From an uncultured Flavobacteriales bacterium (GTDB lineage: Bacteria; Bacteroidota; Bacteroidia; Flavobacteriales; Schleiferiaceae), in assembly GCA_913055685.1 (NCBI GenBank), contig CAJXKC010000001.1:186001-250000 (forward strand): a stretch of DNA of 64,000 nucleotides. Reading direction: 5' to 3'. Below are positions 45,374 to 54,854 of this stretch, piece after piece. Each line of letters starts with the position of its first letter. Position 1 is the stretch's first letter. Under the pieces are notes generated by a model. It ran no database searches and had not been told where the DNA came from. It saw nothing but the letters and a program-made list of their open reading frames with translations. A program made the position numbers and the translations under genes.

Positions 45374-46570
45374 TTGAAGCTCTTTAATCTAAATATCAAA
45401 GTTGAAGGAGACCGTAGCCTCTGGGTATTGAGCATTCTTCTGGCGATTATAGGCACACTTACAGTCTATAGCGCTAGTAGCAACCTTGCCTTTAATCAGG
45501 GGGGCAGCACCTTTGGCGACTTGTTTAAACACAGCGCCTTTCTCCTAATTGGCTTTGGTTTGGCGATTGCTATTCACCGTGTAGATTACAAAATCTTTGG
45601 TGCACTAGCCAAGCTTTTGATAATCCCCATCATCCTCTTGCTTTTATACACCTTGTTCAATGGGGTTAATATTTCAAATGCATCACGCTGGATTAGACTT
45701 CCTTTTGGTCAGACTTTTCAAACTTCAGCCCTAGCAAGCGTAGTGCTAATTAGTTATATCGCTCGCTACCTAGCTCTTCACGAAAAGGAAGAAATGCAAA
45801 GTTTTAGAAAGCATTTCCTAGGGCTTATTGCGCCCATTCTTTTAACGGTAGGCCTTATTTTACCTGCCAACTTTAGCACCGCCGCCCTTATCTTCGGGGT
45901 CTCCTACCTAATGCTTTACATCGGAGGCTACCCGATTCGAAACTTGTTAATTTTAGCTGGTAGTGGTATTGCCGCCCTGGCTCTATTCATTTTACTGGTA
46001 TTCGCTTTCCCCAATATCAGTAACCGAGTTGAAACCTGGAAAACCCGGATTGAAAGCTATTCTAGCGGAGAATCGGAAGAAAACTATCAAGTTACCAAAG
46101 CTAAAATGGCCATTGCCGAAGGAAATGTCTTGGGCAAGGGTCCGGGTAAATCGGTACTTAAAAACTTCCTTCCTCAATCCAATTCCGATTTCATTTTCGC
46201 GGTTATTGTTGAAGAACTTGGAACGATTGGTGGCTTCTTAGTCATCATCAGCTACATCTGGATACTTTTCCGAGTCTTGACCATCGCTAATAAGGCTAAA
46301 ACCAATTTTGGCTCCTTGCTAAGCTTGGGCCTCGGACTAATTATTATTTCCCAAGCTCTGGTTAATTTATCGGTGGCGGTAAATCTTATCCCGGTAACGG
46401 GCCAAACCCTCCCCTTGGTAAGTAAAGGAGGAACTTCGGTCTGGATGACCTGTCTCGCATTGGGTATAATTCAAAGTGTTAGTCGTAGTCAGAATGTAGA
46501 AGAAAGTAAACCAGAACCTGAATCCGAAGCCGATAATACCGAACCTTTAAATACCATGACTCATGCCTAA
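45374..46570 (+). CDS. ftsW: FtsW septal peptidoglycan polymerase (SEDS family)
   Basis: FtsW is the SEDS glycosyltransferase that makes septal glycan strands with FtsI. It has 398 residues and about ten membrane helices. SEDS motifs are visible, including NASRWIRLPFGQTFQTSALA, GKGPGKSVLKNFLPQSNSDF with the conserved acidic residue nearby, and the C-terminal LPVTGQTLPLVSKGG-like segment (LIPVTGQTLPLVSKGGTS). A short acidic tail ends the protein. The TTG start directly follows the murD stop. Its end overlaps murG by eight bases. Confidence 0.96.
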   Translation: MKLFNLNIKVEGDRSLWVLSILLAIIGTLTVYSASSNLAFNQGGSTFGDLFKHSAFLLIGFGLAIAIHRVDYKIFGALAKLLIIPIILLLLYTLFNGVNISNASRWIRLPFGQTFQTSALASVVLISYIARYLALHEKEEMQSFRKHFLGLIAPILLTVGLILPANFSTAALIFGVSYLMLYIGGYPIRNLLILAGSGIAALALFILLVFAFPNISNRVETWKTRIESYSSGESEENYQVTKAKMAIAEGNVLGKGPGKSVLKNFLPQSNSDFIFAVIVEELGTIGGFLVIISYIWILFRVLTIANKAKTNFGSLLSLGLGLIIISQALVNLSVAVNLIPVTGQTLPLVSKGGTSVWMTCLALGIIQSVSRSQNVEESKPEPESEADNTEPLNTMTHA

Positions 46571-47666
46571 ACTTCGTTTTATGATAAGTGGTGGAGGAAC
46601 GGGAGGACACATTTTCCCAGCGGTGGCCATTGCGGATGAACTTAAGAAAAGACATCCCGATGCCGAATTTCTATTTGTTGGCGCCAAGGATAAGATGGAA
46701 ATGGAAAAAGTTCCGCAGGCCGGCTATGAAATTGAAGGGCTTTGGATTAGTGGTATTCAAAGAAGTTTAAGCGCTAAGAATCTAAGCTTCCCTTTTAAGC
46801 TTATTAGCAGCTTATGGAAGTCCTATTTCCTTATACGTGACTTTAAGCCTGATGCAGTTATTGGCACCGGTGGCTTTGCTAGTGGTCCCCTTTTATACAT
46901 GGCCACGCGCGCCAAAATTCCAAGTTTAATTCAGGAGCAAAATTCCTATCCCGGCATCACCAATAAACTATTGGCCAATAGGGTCGATAAAATCTGCGTG
47001 GCTTACGATCGCATGAAACGATTCTTCCCGAAAGACAAAATCGTATTAAGTGGTAACCCTCTGCGCGCGGGTCTGGAAAAAAGCCTTTCGGCGGATGCGA
47101 AAGTGAAAGAAAATTTAGGCCTAAAGGGCGATAAGCCCACCCTACTTATATTGGGAGGAAGCCTAGGCGCCCGTCGCATTAATGAGCTCATCAGCGAAAG
47201 TATTGATAGCCTCGAGGACTTAGATATTAATGTTATTTGGCAATGCGGAAAGCTTTATTATGAAGCCTTGCGGGAAAAGCATCAAAAGCTGCCAGACAAC
47301 TTTAAACTTCAGGCCTTTATTGCCGACATGCCACAGGCCTACAGCGCCTCAGATATTGTAGTTAGTAGAGCCGGAGCCAATACGCTAAGCGAATTAGCCG
47401 CAGTTGGAAAAGCCGCCATTCTTATACCATCACCTAATGTAGCTGAGGATCATCAAACCAAAAATGCCCAAGCACTTAGTAGTCATGATGCAGCCATCCT
47501 TTTCCAAGAAAAGCAAAGTGCCGAGGATTTAATGGCGACCCTCCGCAATTTGGTGAGCGATCCAAGCAAAACCGAAAGTTTAATGCGCAATATTTCCAAG
47601 CTCGCTCTTCCTAACGCCGCAGAGGTTATTGCTAACGAAATAGATGAATTAATTAGCCATGCTTAA
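46563..47666 (+). CDS. murG: Lipid II synthase (GlcNAc transferase)
   Basis: MurG adds GlcNAc to lipid I to make lipid II at the membrane inner surface. It has 367 residues of GT-B fold. The N-terminal loop SGGGTGGHIFPAVAIAD, GTGGFASGPLL, EQNSYPGITNKLLA and the C-terminal donor-site stretch SRAGANTLSELAAVGKAAIL are all typical. The ATG sits in the ATGCCTAA overlap with ftsW, and the stop sits in the ATGCTTAA overlap with murC, so all three are tightly coupled. Confidence 0.97.
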   Translation: MPKLRFMISGGGTGGHIFPAVAIADELKKRHPDAEFLFVGAKDKMEMEKVPQAGYEIEGLWISGIQRSLSAKNLSFPFKLISSLWKSYFLIRDFKPDAVIGTGGFASGPLLYMATRAKIPSLIQEQNSYPGITNKLLANRVDKICVAYDRMKRFFPKDKIVLSGNPLRAGLEKSLSADAKVKENLGLKGDKPTLLILGGSLGARRINELISESIDSLEDLDINVIWQCGKLYYEALREKHQKLPDNFKLQAFIADMPQAYSASDIVVSRAGANTLSELAAVGKAAILIPSPNVAEDHQTKNAQALSSHDAAILFQEKQSAEDLMATLRNLVSDPSKTESLMRNISKLALPNAAEVIANEIDELISHA

Positions 47667-48996
47667 TCAAGCAAACATATACTTACTTGGCATCGGCGGC
47701 ATCGGAATGAGCGCCTTAGCTCGTTATTTTCATAGTTCGGGTCGTAAAGTTTATGGCTATGATCGCTATCGCTCTGCGCTTTGCAAAAAACTCGAGGAAG
47801 AAGGAATGAAGATTCATTACGAGGATGAACCTAAGTCGATTCCGAAAAGCTTTACCAAAGACAGTACTTTAGTTATATACACACCCGCTATCCCAAGCGA
47901 TCATTTAGAGTTAAATTTCTTTAAAGACCAAGGATACACGCTGCGCAAAAGAGCACAGATTCTTGGTGAAATTGCTCAAATGCATCAATGCTTAGCAGTT
48001 GCTGGCACCCACGGGAAGACCACCACCTCCTCCCTATTAGCGCATTTGTTTCGGCATAACCAAAAGGATATTAGTGCCTTTTTAGGTGGCATTAGCACCA
48101 ATTACAACACTAATTTCTGGGGTCATGACGATACCGAGCTTTTAGTAACAGAGGCGGATGAATACGATCGGAGCTTTTTAAGCTTAAAACCCAGTGCAGC
48201 GGTAATTACCTCGACCGATGCCGACCACCTCGACATTTACGGGGATGGTGAAGAATTAGAGCGAACTTTTGAAGAGTTTGGCGACTCAGTTAGTGATTTA
48301 CTATTGGTGAACGAGAAAACTCATCTTGCCAAAGGCTTGAAATATGGGCTCGATTCAAATAGCTCCTATTTTGCCGATCAAATTAGGGTCCACGAGCACC
48401 AATTCGTATTCGACCTAGTATATCCACAAGGAAGAATTAATCAGATTCACTTCCCTTTACCTGGCCGGCATAATATTGAAAATGCAGTAGCCGCTTCAGC
48501 CCTTGCGCTTAAATACGGTCTTAATGAAGAAGAACTAAAAGCTGGCCTCGAAAGTTTTTCCGGGGTTAAGCGTCGCTTCGAATACCATATAAAAAGTGAC
48601 AAGCTGGTATATATAGATGACTACGCGCATCATCCTAGTGAAATATCGGCTTTAGCTCATGCAGTAAAGGAACTCTACCCACAGAAAAAAATTACTGCGA
48701 TATTTCAGCCCCATTTATACAGTCGGACCCGAGATTTCCTAGAAGGCTTTGCCGAAAGCTTAGCCGCCTTCGATGAAATAATTCTATTGGAACTCTACCC
48801 AGCCCGTGAAAGACCCATTGCCGGTATTAATTCACGCGCCTTATTAGATAAAATCGAGCACTCGCAAAAATCAATATTGGGTAGGCAAGAAATAATCGAC
48901 CGTTTTAGCGTAGACAAACCAGAAGTGATATTAAGCATTGGAGCAGGAGACATTGATCAGTTAATCGGACCCCTAAAAGTAGCCCTCCTGAAATGA
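47659..48996 (+). CDS. murC: UDP-MurNAc:L-alanine ligase
   Basis: MurC starts the stem peptide by adding L-alanine to UDP-MurNAc. It has 445 residues. The N-terminal YLLGIGGIGMSALARYF, the ATP loop AVAGTHGKTTTSSLL, TEADEYDRSFL and DDYAHHPSEI identify it. The family is usually near 450-490 residues, so it is complete. It overlaps murG by eight bases and ftsQ by four (ATGA). Confidence 0.97.
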   Translation: MLNQANIYLLGIGGIGMSALARYFHSSGRKVYGYDRYRSALCKKLEEEGMKIHYEDEPKSIPKSFTKDSTLVIYTPAIPSDHLELNFFKDQGYTLRKRAQILGEIAQMHQCLAVAGTHGKTTTSSLLAHLFRHNQKDISAFLGGISTNYNTNFWGHDDTELLVTEADEYDRSFLSLKPSAAVITSTDADHLDIYGDGEELERTFEEFGDSVSDLLLVNEKTHLAKGLKYGLDSNSSYFADQIRVHEHQFVFDLVYPQGRINQIHFPLPGRHNIENAVAASALALKYGLNEEELKAGLESFSGVKRRFEYHIKSDKLVYIDDYAHHPSEISALAHAVKELYPQKKITAIFQPHLYSRTRDFLEGFAESLAAFDEIILLELYPARERPIAGINSRALLDKIEHSQKSILGRQEIIDRFSVDKPEVILSIGAGDIDQLIGPLKVALLK

Positions 48997-49718
48997 AAAA
49001 GTGGCACTACATAAGTCTCTGGTCTATCGGGCTAATCACCTTTCTAGCACTAATCTCATGGTCACAGGGACGTTACCATGATATTCGAATTAACTCTATT
49101 GAATTAGAGTTTAAAAACCGCTTTGAGAAATCATTTTTGGACCCTTCAGAAATCCATGAAATAATCACTAGTAATTATGGAAAAATAGAAGGTTTACTAA
49201 TGCTAGAAATTAACAAGGCATTGTTAGAAGAAAGCATTGAGAATCACCCCACTATCGCAAAAGCAGAAGTATATTCGGACTTAGATGGTAAATTGAGGAT
49301 AATGCTATGGCAGCATGAACCATTGGCCAGAGTAATGAAGCCAAATGGCAGTCATTATTTACTGAAGAATGGTTTAAAAATGCCTTTAAGCCCGCATTAT
49401 TCGGAGTCCGTTCCTTTGGTAAGCGGTGCTTTAAATGCAGAGAGAACCAAGAAGATAGCCGACTTTTTAGAAAGTCTAAAGGATGAGGAGTACTTCGCGA
49501 ATGCCTTTGGTGCTTTGGCCTGCGATGAAAATGAAAACTGGACGCTCTACCCGCAAAAAGGAGCTTTCAAAATTCGTTTAGGGAAGCCGGAAGAAATAGA
49601 AAAAAAGCTGCGGAAACTGCGCGTGTTTTACGAGCAAGCTCCGTTAAATGAAGACATAAACACAATACGGGAAATTGACCTTCGCTACGAAGGGCAACTA
49701 ATCTGTCGCAAAAGATAG
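48993..49718 (+). CDS. ftsQ: Cell division protein FtsQ
   Basis: FtsQ is a bitopic inner-membrane protein of 241 residues that joins FtsB and FtsL in the divisome. A short cytoplasmic N-terminus precedes one transmembrane segment (ISLWSIGLITFLALISW). A POTRA-like region and a beta-domain with the typical HEPLARVMKPNGSHYLL strand follow. Sequence conservation is low, but its position between murC and ftsA is diagnostic. It ends two bases before ftsA. Confidence 0.92.
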   Translation: MKKWHYISLWSIGLITFLALISWSQGRYHDIRINSIELEFKNRFEKSFLDPSEIHEIITSNYGKIEGLLMLEINKALLEESIENHPTIAKAEVYSDLDGKLRIMLWQHEPLARVMKPNGSHYLLKNGLKMPLSPHYSESVPLVSGALNAERTKKIADFLESLKDEEYFANAFGALACDENENWTLYPQKGAFKIRLGKPEEIEKKLRKLRVFYEQAPLNEDINTIREIDLRYEGQLICRKR

Positions 49719-49720
49719 TT

Positions 49721-51109
49721 ATGAATCCGGGAGAAATTGCAGTAGGCTTAGACATAGGAACCACCAAAATTGTGGCCATGATTGGTCGCAAAAATGAATT
49801 TGGCAAGCTCGAAATTGTCGGGATCGGCAAAGCGCGCTCCCTGGGGGTTCAGCGCGGGGTGGTAACCAATATCGTTAAAACCATTGAATCTATAAAAGAA
49901 GCCGTTGAGGAAGCTGAGGCACAAAGCGGGCTCGATGTTGCTTCGGTAGTTGTTGGAATCGCGGGTCAGCATATCCGCAGCACCCAACACAGCGATTACA
50001 TCAATCGCGCTAATCCGGATGCCGTAATTGAAGATCAAGACCTACAAGAACTGATCGACAATGTGCACAACCTAGTAATGTTGCCAGGGGAGGAAATTAT
50101 TCATGTCTTACCCCAGGAATATAAAATTGATGGTCAGGCCGACATCCGCGAGCCCAAAGGAATGTACGGTAGTCGACTCGAAGCTAACTTTCACATCGTA
50201 GTAGGACAGATTTCCTCCATTAAGAATATTGGACGTTGCGTGCGCTCTAGCGAACTCGAGATTTCGGATATCACCCTCGAGCCTTTAGCCTCGGCTGAAG
50301 CAGTTCTTTCCCAAGAGGAAAAAGAAGCAGGGGTAGTGCTAGTAGATATCGGTGGTGGGACCACCGATGTGGCAATCTTTAAAGATGGCATTATCAGACA
50401 TACCGCGGTAATCCCATTTGGCGGTAATGTAATTACGGAAGATATCAAAGAAGGTTGCTCCATTATTGAAAAGCAGGCCGAATTACTGAAAATCAAATTT
50501 GGCTCAGCCTGGCCCGGAGAAAATAAAGAGAATGAAATTGTTAGCATTCCTGGTCTCCGCGGAAGAGAGCCGAAAGAGATCTCCATGAAAATGCTGTCCA
50601 AGATTATCAACGCTCGGGTGGTGGAAATCATTGAACAGGTATACCTGGAGATTAAAAATTACGGCTACACCGAAAACAAGAAAAAACTTATCGCTGGCAT
50701 TGTACTCACTGGTGGTGGAGCACAATTAAAGCACATCAAGCAATTAGTGGAATTCGTAACCGGAATGGACACCCGTATCGGTTACCCTAATGAACACTTA
50801 GCAAGCACCAGCAACGACGATCTTTCCTCTCCTATCTATGCCACAGCCGTTGGTTTAGTACTAAAAGGTCTAGAAGGACAAAGCCGCAGAGCTGCTTTAA
50901 GGGAAGAGGAAGAAGAATTAATAAATAAGGAGACTACTGCAGAGAATTCGGAAATAGAAGATCCAGAACTTGAAAATCAAAGTTCAGAAAATGCGGATGA
51001 ATCAAGTGAGCAAGAGCAAGCTTCTAAAGAAAAGAAGAAAGGCCGCTCTCCTTCCGTATTTGAAAACTGGGCTGCAAAATTCAGAAACTTTCTAAACGAG
51101 GACTTGTAG
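49721..51109 (+). CDS. ftsA: Cell division protein FtsA
   Basis: FtsA is an actin-like ATPase that tethers FtsZ to the membrane. It has 462 residues. Phosphate loops are seen as VGLDIGTTKIVAMIG at the N-terminus, VLVDIGGGTTDVAIF in the middle and GIVLTGGGAQLKHI later. After residue 390 there is an acidic linker (EEEEELINKE and onward), then a C-terminal amphipathic helix (SVFENWAAKFRNFLNEDL) that would anchor it to the membrane. It is two bases from ftsZ. Confidence 0.97.
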   Translation: MNPGEIAVGLDIGTTKIVAMIGRKNEFGKLEIVGIGKARSLGVQRGVVTNIVKTIESIKEAVEEAEAQSGLDVASVVVGIAGQHIRSTQHSDYINRANPDAVIEDQDLQELIDNVHNLVMLPGEEIIHVLPQEYKIDGQADIREPKGMYGSRLEANFHIVVGQISSIKNIGRCVRSSELEISDITLEPLASAEAVLSQEEKEAGVVLVDIGGGTTDVAIFKDGIIRHTAVIPFGGNVITEDIKEGCSIIEKQAELLKIKFGSAWPGENKENEIVSIPGLRGREPKEISMKMLSKIINARVVEIIEQVYLEIKNYGYTENKKKLIAGIVLTGGGAQLKHIKQLVEFVTGMDTRIGYPNEHLASTSNDDLSSPIYATAVGLVLKGLEGQSRRAALREEEEELINKETTAENSEIEDPELENQSSENADESSEQEQASKEKKKGRSPSVFENWAAKFRNFLNEDL

Positions 51110-51111
51110 AA

Positions 51112-53289
51112 ATGAGCGACGCAAATAATCAGGATATGATGCCTTTTGACCTTCCCAAAAACAAATCTTCCGTCATCAAAGTACTTGGTGTAGGAGGAGG
51201 AGGTAGTAATGCGGTAAATCACATGTACGCAGCCGGAATCAACGGTGTAGACTTTGTGATTTGTAATACCGATGCCCAAGCGCTAGAAAATAGCCCGGTA
51301 CCGAATAAAATTCAATTGGGCGTGAGTCTTACCGAAGGACTAGGTGCCGGCGCCAACCCAGAGGTGGGTGAAAAAGCCGCACAAGAGAGCTTAGGGGAAA
51401 TTTCTAAACTACTGGAAACCAATACAAAAATGCTTTTCATCACCGCTGGTATGGGAGGTGGCACCGGGACCGGAGCCGCACCCGTTATCGCTAAAGCGGC
51501 GAAAGACCTTGGCATTTTAACTGTAGGCATTGTAACCAGTCCCTTCCTTTTTGAGGGTCGCATGCGACAGGACCAAGCCGAAAAAGGTATTGAGTCTTTA
51601 CGATCAAATGTCGATTCCCTGGTAGTCATCAACAATAATAAACTGCGGGAAGTATATGGCAACTTAGGCTTTAAAGCAGGTTTCGCTAAGGCGGATGAAG
51701 TCCTATCTACCGCCGCTCGAGGTATTGCAGAGGTTATTACTCATCACTATACCACCAACATCGACTTACGTGATGCAAAGACGGTTTTAGCAAATTCTGG
51801 AACTGCCATTATGGGCGCTGCCACCGCGCGTGGTGAAAACCGGGCCAAAGAGGCGATTAGCTCCGCACTAGACTCCCCTTTACTCAACGATAATCATATT
51901 CGCGGGGCCAAAAACGTCCTCCTTTTAATTGTTTCGGGCCACGAAGAAATCACTATTGATGAAATCGGCGAGGTGAACGACTTTATTCAGACCGAAGCCG
52001 GTGGCGCTGCTAACATCATTATGGGTATTGGTGAGGACGAAAGTCTTGGCGATGAAGTGGCCATCACCATTATTGCGACCGGTTTTAACCCGGATCAGCA
52101 AAAACAAGTGATTGGTAAAGCGCCCGAAAAAATCGTTCATCCCTTGGAAGACGATCAGGCAATAAGCACCTCACTCTATGACAAACCCATCCAAATGGAT
52201 GAAGAGGACAATGATTCTCTTCTTGATGCTGAATTAGACCGAGCACTGAGTCAAGAGCAAGAGGAAAAGCAAGAAGTGCAAGCCTCATTATTTGAAGAAG
52301 AAGCTTACCCTACTTCCCAACCTATACCAGAACTTCATCCGGAGCCTGAGGCAAAAGCTCCTTCGGTACATCATTTAGAGGAAGACATAGAAGAGTCTCC
52401 AATTGAAGATCAACATGAAGAGGAGGCAATTCCAGAAGCTCAAGCGGAAGAGGAGGAATTCAGGTTTGAAATTCGTGAGGAAGCAAGCCTAGAAGAACCC
52501 AATGAAATAGAGGCCACAAAGCCTGAAGCCCCTGAACAACCAGAGACTGAAGAGGAAGATCATATTCGTTTCGACCTAGAAGAGTCCTTACCTTCCGAAG
52601 ATGAACAACCGCAGGAAGTCTTTCAGGGCCTATCCCTTAGTGATGAAATAAATCAGCTAAATGCTGCTGAAGCAGAGAAAAACCCAGTTGCATCAAGCAA
52701 AGATGAGGAAGCTGATGAGATGAATTTCGACTTCTTCACTATTGGTCAGGACGATGAATCCCCATCAATCGAAAGCGAAGTTGAAGACGCTTCCCCAAAC
52801 ACAGAAATAGCCGAAACTCCACAGGAAGAAGCTCCACAGCGTAAAGTTTACAGTCTTTCCGATTACGAAGCCCTAGAAGCTAAGCTAAAGGGAGAGGTAG
52901 AGCCTGAGAAAGCCAAGGTAAGCCCTCAGGTTGAGGCCGAGTTGGAGGATGAAGCCCTACATTTTGAGGTAAAAACGAAGGAAGAAAAGCCTAGTCAGCC
53001 TCAAGAAAGCAAGGTGGTAGACCCCATGAACTCGAGCATTGAGGAAAGCATGCGACTTAGGGCAGAAGAGCGACGTGCTAAACTTAAAGCCTTTAATTAC
53101 CGCTTTAAGAACAATCCGCATAGCTTAGATGAAACCGATAAAGAGCCCGCCTATAAGCGCCATGGCATCGATATCGAACAAGGATCTATCTCCAAGCAGG
53201 AGACCCAGAGCAGAATGACCTTAAATAATTCGGATGGAGGTAACGATTTGAAATCGAACAACAGTTTCCTCCACGATAATGTAGATTAG
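51112..53289 (+). CDS. ftsZ: FtsZ with a very long acidic linker
   Basis: FtsZ is the tubulin-like GTPase of the division ring. The core (residues 1 to about 340) has the tubulin signature GGGTGTG at 115-121 and the synergy-loop-type TTNIDLRDAKTVL. The protein then extends to 725 residues, against about 380-400 in model bacteria. Residues 345 to about 650 are a Glu/Pro/Ser-rich, probably disordered linker. A basic stretch (RAKLKAFNYRFKNN) near 653 follows, then PAYKRHGIDI, and the C-terminal tip NNSFLHDNVD that I recall from flavobacterial FtsZ. The tip is the expected partner-binding peptide for FtsA. Length alone could vary within the family. Confidence 0.97.
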   Translation: MSDANNQDMMPFDLPKNKSSVIKVLGVGGGGSNAVNHMYAAGINGVDFVICNTDAQALENSPVPNKIQLGVSLTEGLGAGANPEVGEKAAQESLGEISKLLETNTKMLFITAGMGGGTGTGAAPVIAKAAKDLGILTVGIVTSPFLFEGRMRQDQAEKGIESLRSNVDSLVVINNNKLREVYGNLGFKAGFAKADEVLSTAARGIAEVITHHYTTNIDLRDAKTVLANSGTAIMGAATARGENRAKEAISSALDSPLLNDNHIRGAKNVLLLIVSGHEEITIDEIGEVNDFIQTEAGGAANIIMGIGEDESLGDEVAITIIATGFNPDQQKQVIGKAPEKIVHPLEDDQAISTSLYDKPIQMDEEDNDSLLDAELDRALSQEQEEKQEVQASLFEEEAYPTSQPIPELHPEPEAKAPSVHHLEEDIEESPIEDQHEEEAIPEAQAEEEEFRFEIREEASLEEPNEIEATKPEAPEQPETEEEDHIRFDLEESLPSEDEQPQEVFQGLSLSDEINQLNAAEAEKNPVASSKDEEADEMNFDFFTIGQDDESPSIESEVEDASPNTEIAETPQEEAPQRKVYSLSDYEALEAKLKGEVEPEKAKVSPQVEAELEDEALHFEVKTKEEKPSQPQESKVVDPMNSSIEESMRLRAEERRAKLKAFNYRFKNNPHSLDETDKEPAYKRHGIDIEQGSISKQETQSRMTLNNSDGGNDLKSNNSFLHDNVD

Positions 53290-53297
53290 AACCCGGG

Positions 53298-53324
53298 AGG
53301 CGGCCACTTGGCCGCCTTTTTTTT
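53298..53324 (+). terminator. Intrinsic terminator after ftsZ
   Basis: The hairpin GGCGGCC-ACTT-GGCCGCC is followed by eight Ts. It closes the division cluster. Confidence 0.9.
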
Positions 53325-53338
53325 GCTGTAATTCTCGC

Positions 53339-53346
53339 TACCTTTG
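53339..53346 (+). promoter_or_regulatory. -7 promoter box (TACCTTTG) of yqeY
   Basis: This is an exact TAnnTTTG match 20 bases before the ATG and just downstream of the ftsZ terminator. Confidence 0.65.
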
Positions 53347-53366
53347 CGGCCTTAAAAACAAGAAAT

Positions 53367-53819
53367 ATGAGCCTAAGTAAAAATATTGTTGAGGAAATTA
53401 AAAATGCCATGCGTGCCAAAGATAAAGTGCGCTTAGAGGCTTTACGTGGCATTAAATCAGCGCTTATGCTCGCACAGACCGAAAAGAGCGCGGGCAGTGA
53501 GCTTAGTGATGAGGAAGAATTAAAAATCCTAACCCGCCTGCAAAAACAGCGCAAAGACTCCATTCAGATTTATGAGGAGCAAGATCGTAGTGATTTGGCA
53601 GAAGAGGAAAAAGCGCAGTTAGCGGTAATTGAAGGATTTTTACCGAAGGCCTTAACTGAAACTGAGTTAACCGAATACCTGAAAAACTTGATCGCACAAG
53701 TAGGTGCTTCTGGCCCTCAAGACATGGGTAAAGTGATGGGACGTGCCAGCAAAGAACTGACCGGCAAGGCAGATGGCAAAACAATTTCGGCCAAGGTTAA
53801 AGAATTACTTTCGGCCTAA
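53367..53819 (+). CDS. GatB/YqeY domain protein
   Basis: This is a 150-residue YqeY-type protein. It resembles the C-terminal tRNA-binding domain of the GatB amidotransferase subunit but stands alone. Diagnostic stretches are AKDKVRLEALRGIKSAL, LQKQRKDSIQIYEEQ and the end MGKVMGRASKELTGKADGK. Its exact role is unsettled; tRNA binding is likely from the family. It has its own promoter after the division cluster, and nothing follows for 150 bases. Confidence 0.92.
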   Translation: MSLSKNIVEEIKNAMRAKDKVRLEALRGIKSALMLAQTEKSAGSELSDEEELKILTRLQKQRKDSIQIYEEQDRSDLAEEEKAQLAVIEGFLPKALTETELTEYLKNLIAQVGASGPQDMGKVMGRASKELTGKADGKTISAKVKELLSA

Positions 53820-53971
53820 ATCAGCTATTTGAGCTAAGTTTTCTTGCCTAATGGCTAAAAGCCTTTAGCAAAGGTCACCTAGCTGTCCTTGCCCTGAAGC
53901 GAACTTGCCAAAATTGCTTTTAACTACTTACCTAACAGCTTTAATCTAAGCCCTAGTAAAACCAAATCTAG

Positions 53972-54832
53972 ATGAACTCAAACAGCTATAGCCGGGAGGA
54001 AATCGTTGAATATTACGACAAAACCCAGGTACATTATGAGCGCAGTTGGAATCTAAAAAAGAGCTTCTCCCTGCATTATGGTATTTGGGATCAAAGCACC
54101 CAGAATTTCCATGAGGCTTTGGAGAACACCAACAAGACCCTTTTTGAAGCTGCGGAAATTAAAGCTGGCGATGCTGTTTTGGACGCAGGCTGTGGTGTAG
54201 GTGGTGCAGCCTTTTACATTAATAGCCGTTGCCCCGAGTCTAAGGTTACGGGAATCAGCTTAAGCTCCAATCAGATTAAGCAGGCGAATGAACGCCTTCA
54301 GTCATCTGGACTGGAAAACCGACTTAATTTCCAGGTTGCCGACTTTACCGACACTCCATTTGAGGACGAAAGCTTTGATGTGGTATGGGCCTGCGAAAGC
54401 GTATGTCATGCCGACAATAAAGCCGACTTTTTAAAAGAAGCCTACCGGCTACTTAAGCCAGGAGGCCGATTGGTAATGTTTGACTTCTATCTTACTCCGG
54501 AAGGGCAAAAAGACCCCAAAGGCTACATTAACAAGTGGAAGCAAACTTGGGCTATTTCTAACTATGCTGCGATTGATGAGTTTAGCAATCAATTAAATGA
54601 GCTTAATTACAGCGATATCCAGCGCATCAATTATACCCCTAAGGTGGTAAAGAGTGCCAAAAGGATGTATCGCTTGTATTTCTTGGGCGTATTTTTCTCC
54701 AACCTCTACCGTTTATACAATCCCAAGGTTTCGCGATTTGCAGACTCCCACTACCTGTGTGGAAAATACCAATACCTTGCTTTGAAGGATAACTTATGGG
54801 AATACAATCTATTTACGGCGCGGAAGAAGTAA
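53972..54832 (+). CDS. SAM methyltransferase, tocopherol/sterol methyltransferase-like
   Basis: This is a 286-residue enzyme. The SAM loop VLDAGCGVGGAAFYI (about residues 70-84) and the later SFDVVWACESVCHADNKADF and YRLLKPGGRLVMFDFY match the group that methylates quinol-ring or isoprenoid substrates. The N-terminal EEIVEYYDKTQVHYERSW and LHYGIW also match that group. A lipid or isoprenoid substrate is therefore likely, but not provable here. The gene converges on another methyltransferase-like gene 22 bases downstream. Confidence 0.82.
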   Translation: MNSNSYSREEIVEYYDKTQVHYERSWNLKKSFSLHYGIWDQSTQNFHEALENTNKTLFEAAEIKAGDAVLDAGCGVGGAAFYINSRCPESKVTGISLSSNQIKQANERLQSSGLENRLNFQVADFTDTPFEDESFDVVWACESVCHADNKADFLKEAYRLLKPGGRLVMFDFYLTPEGQKDPKGYINKWKQTWAISNYAAIDEFSNQLNELNYSDIQRINYTPKVVKSAKRMYRLYFLGVFFSNLYRLYNPKVSRFADSHYLCGKYQYLALKDNLWEYNLFTARKK

Positions 54833-54854
54833 AACTCAAGTCAATTGGAAGCAA

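Noticed and set aside
50191-50631. 146-codon open frame opposite ftsA
   Set aside because: It is a mirror of a high-quality ftsA reading frame; composition (Ser/Pro rich) is typical of antisense shadow frames.
52200-53080. Possible frameshift or fusion to explain the long FtsZ
   Set aside because: The frame is continuous from the start codon, the C-terminal tip matches flavobacterial FtsZ, and the linker shows no sign of a second protein domain.
53846-53870. Small hairpin in the gap after yqeY as a terminator
   Set aside because: The GCTAAA/TTTAGC stem is short, AT-rich and lacks a following T-run.
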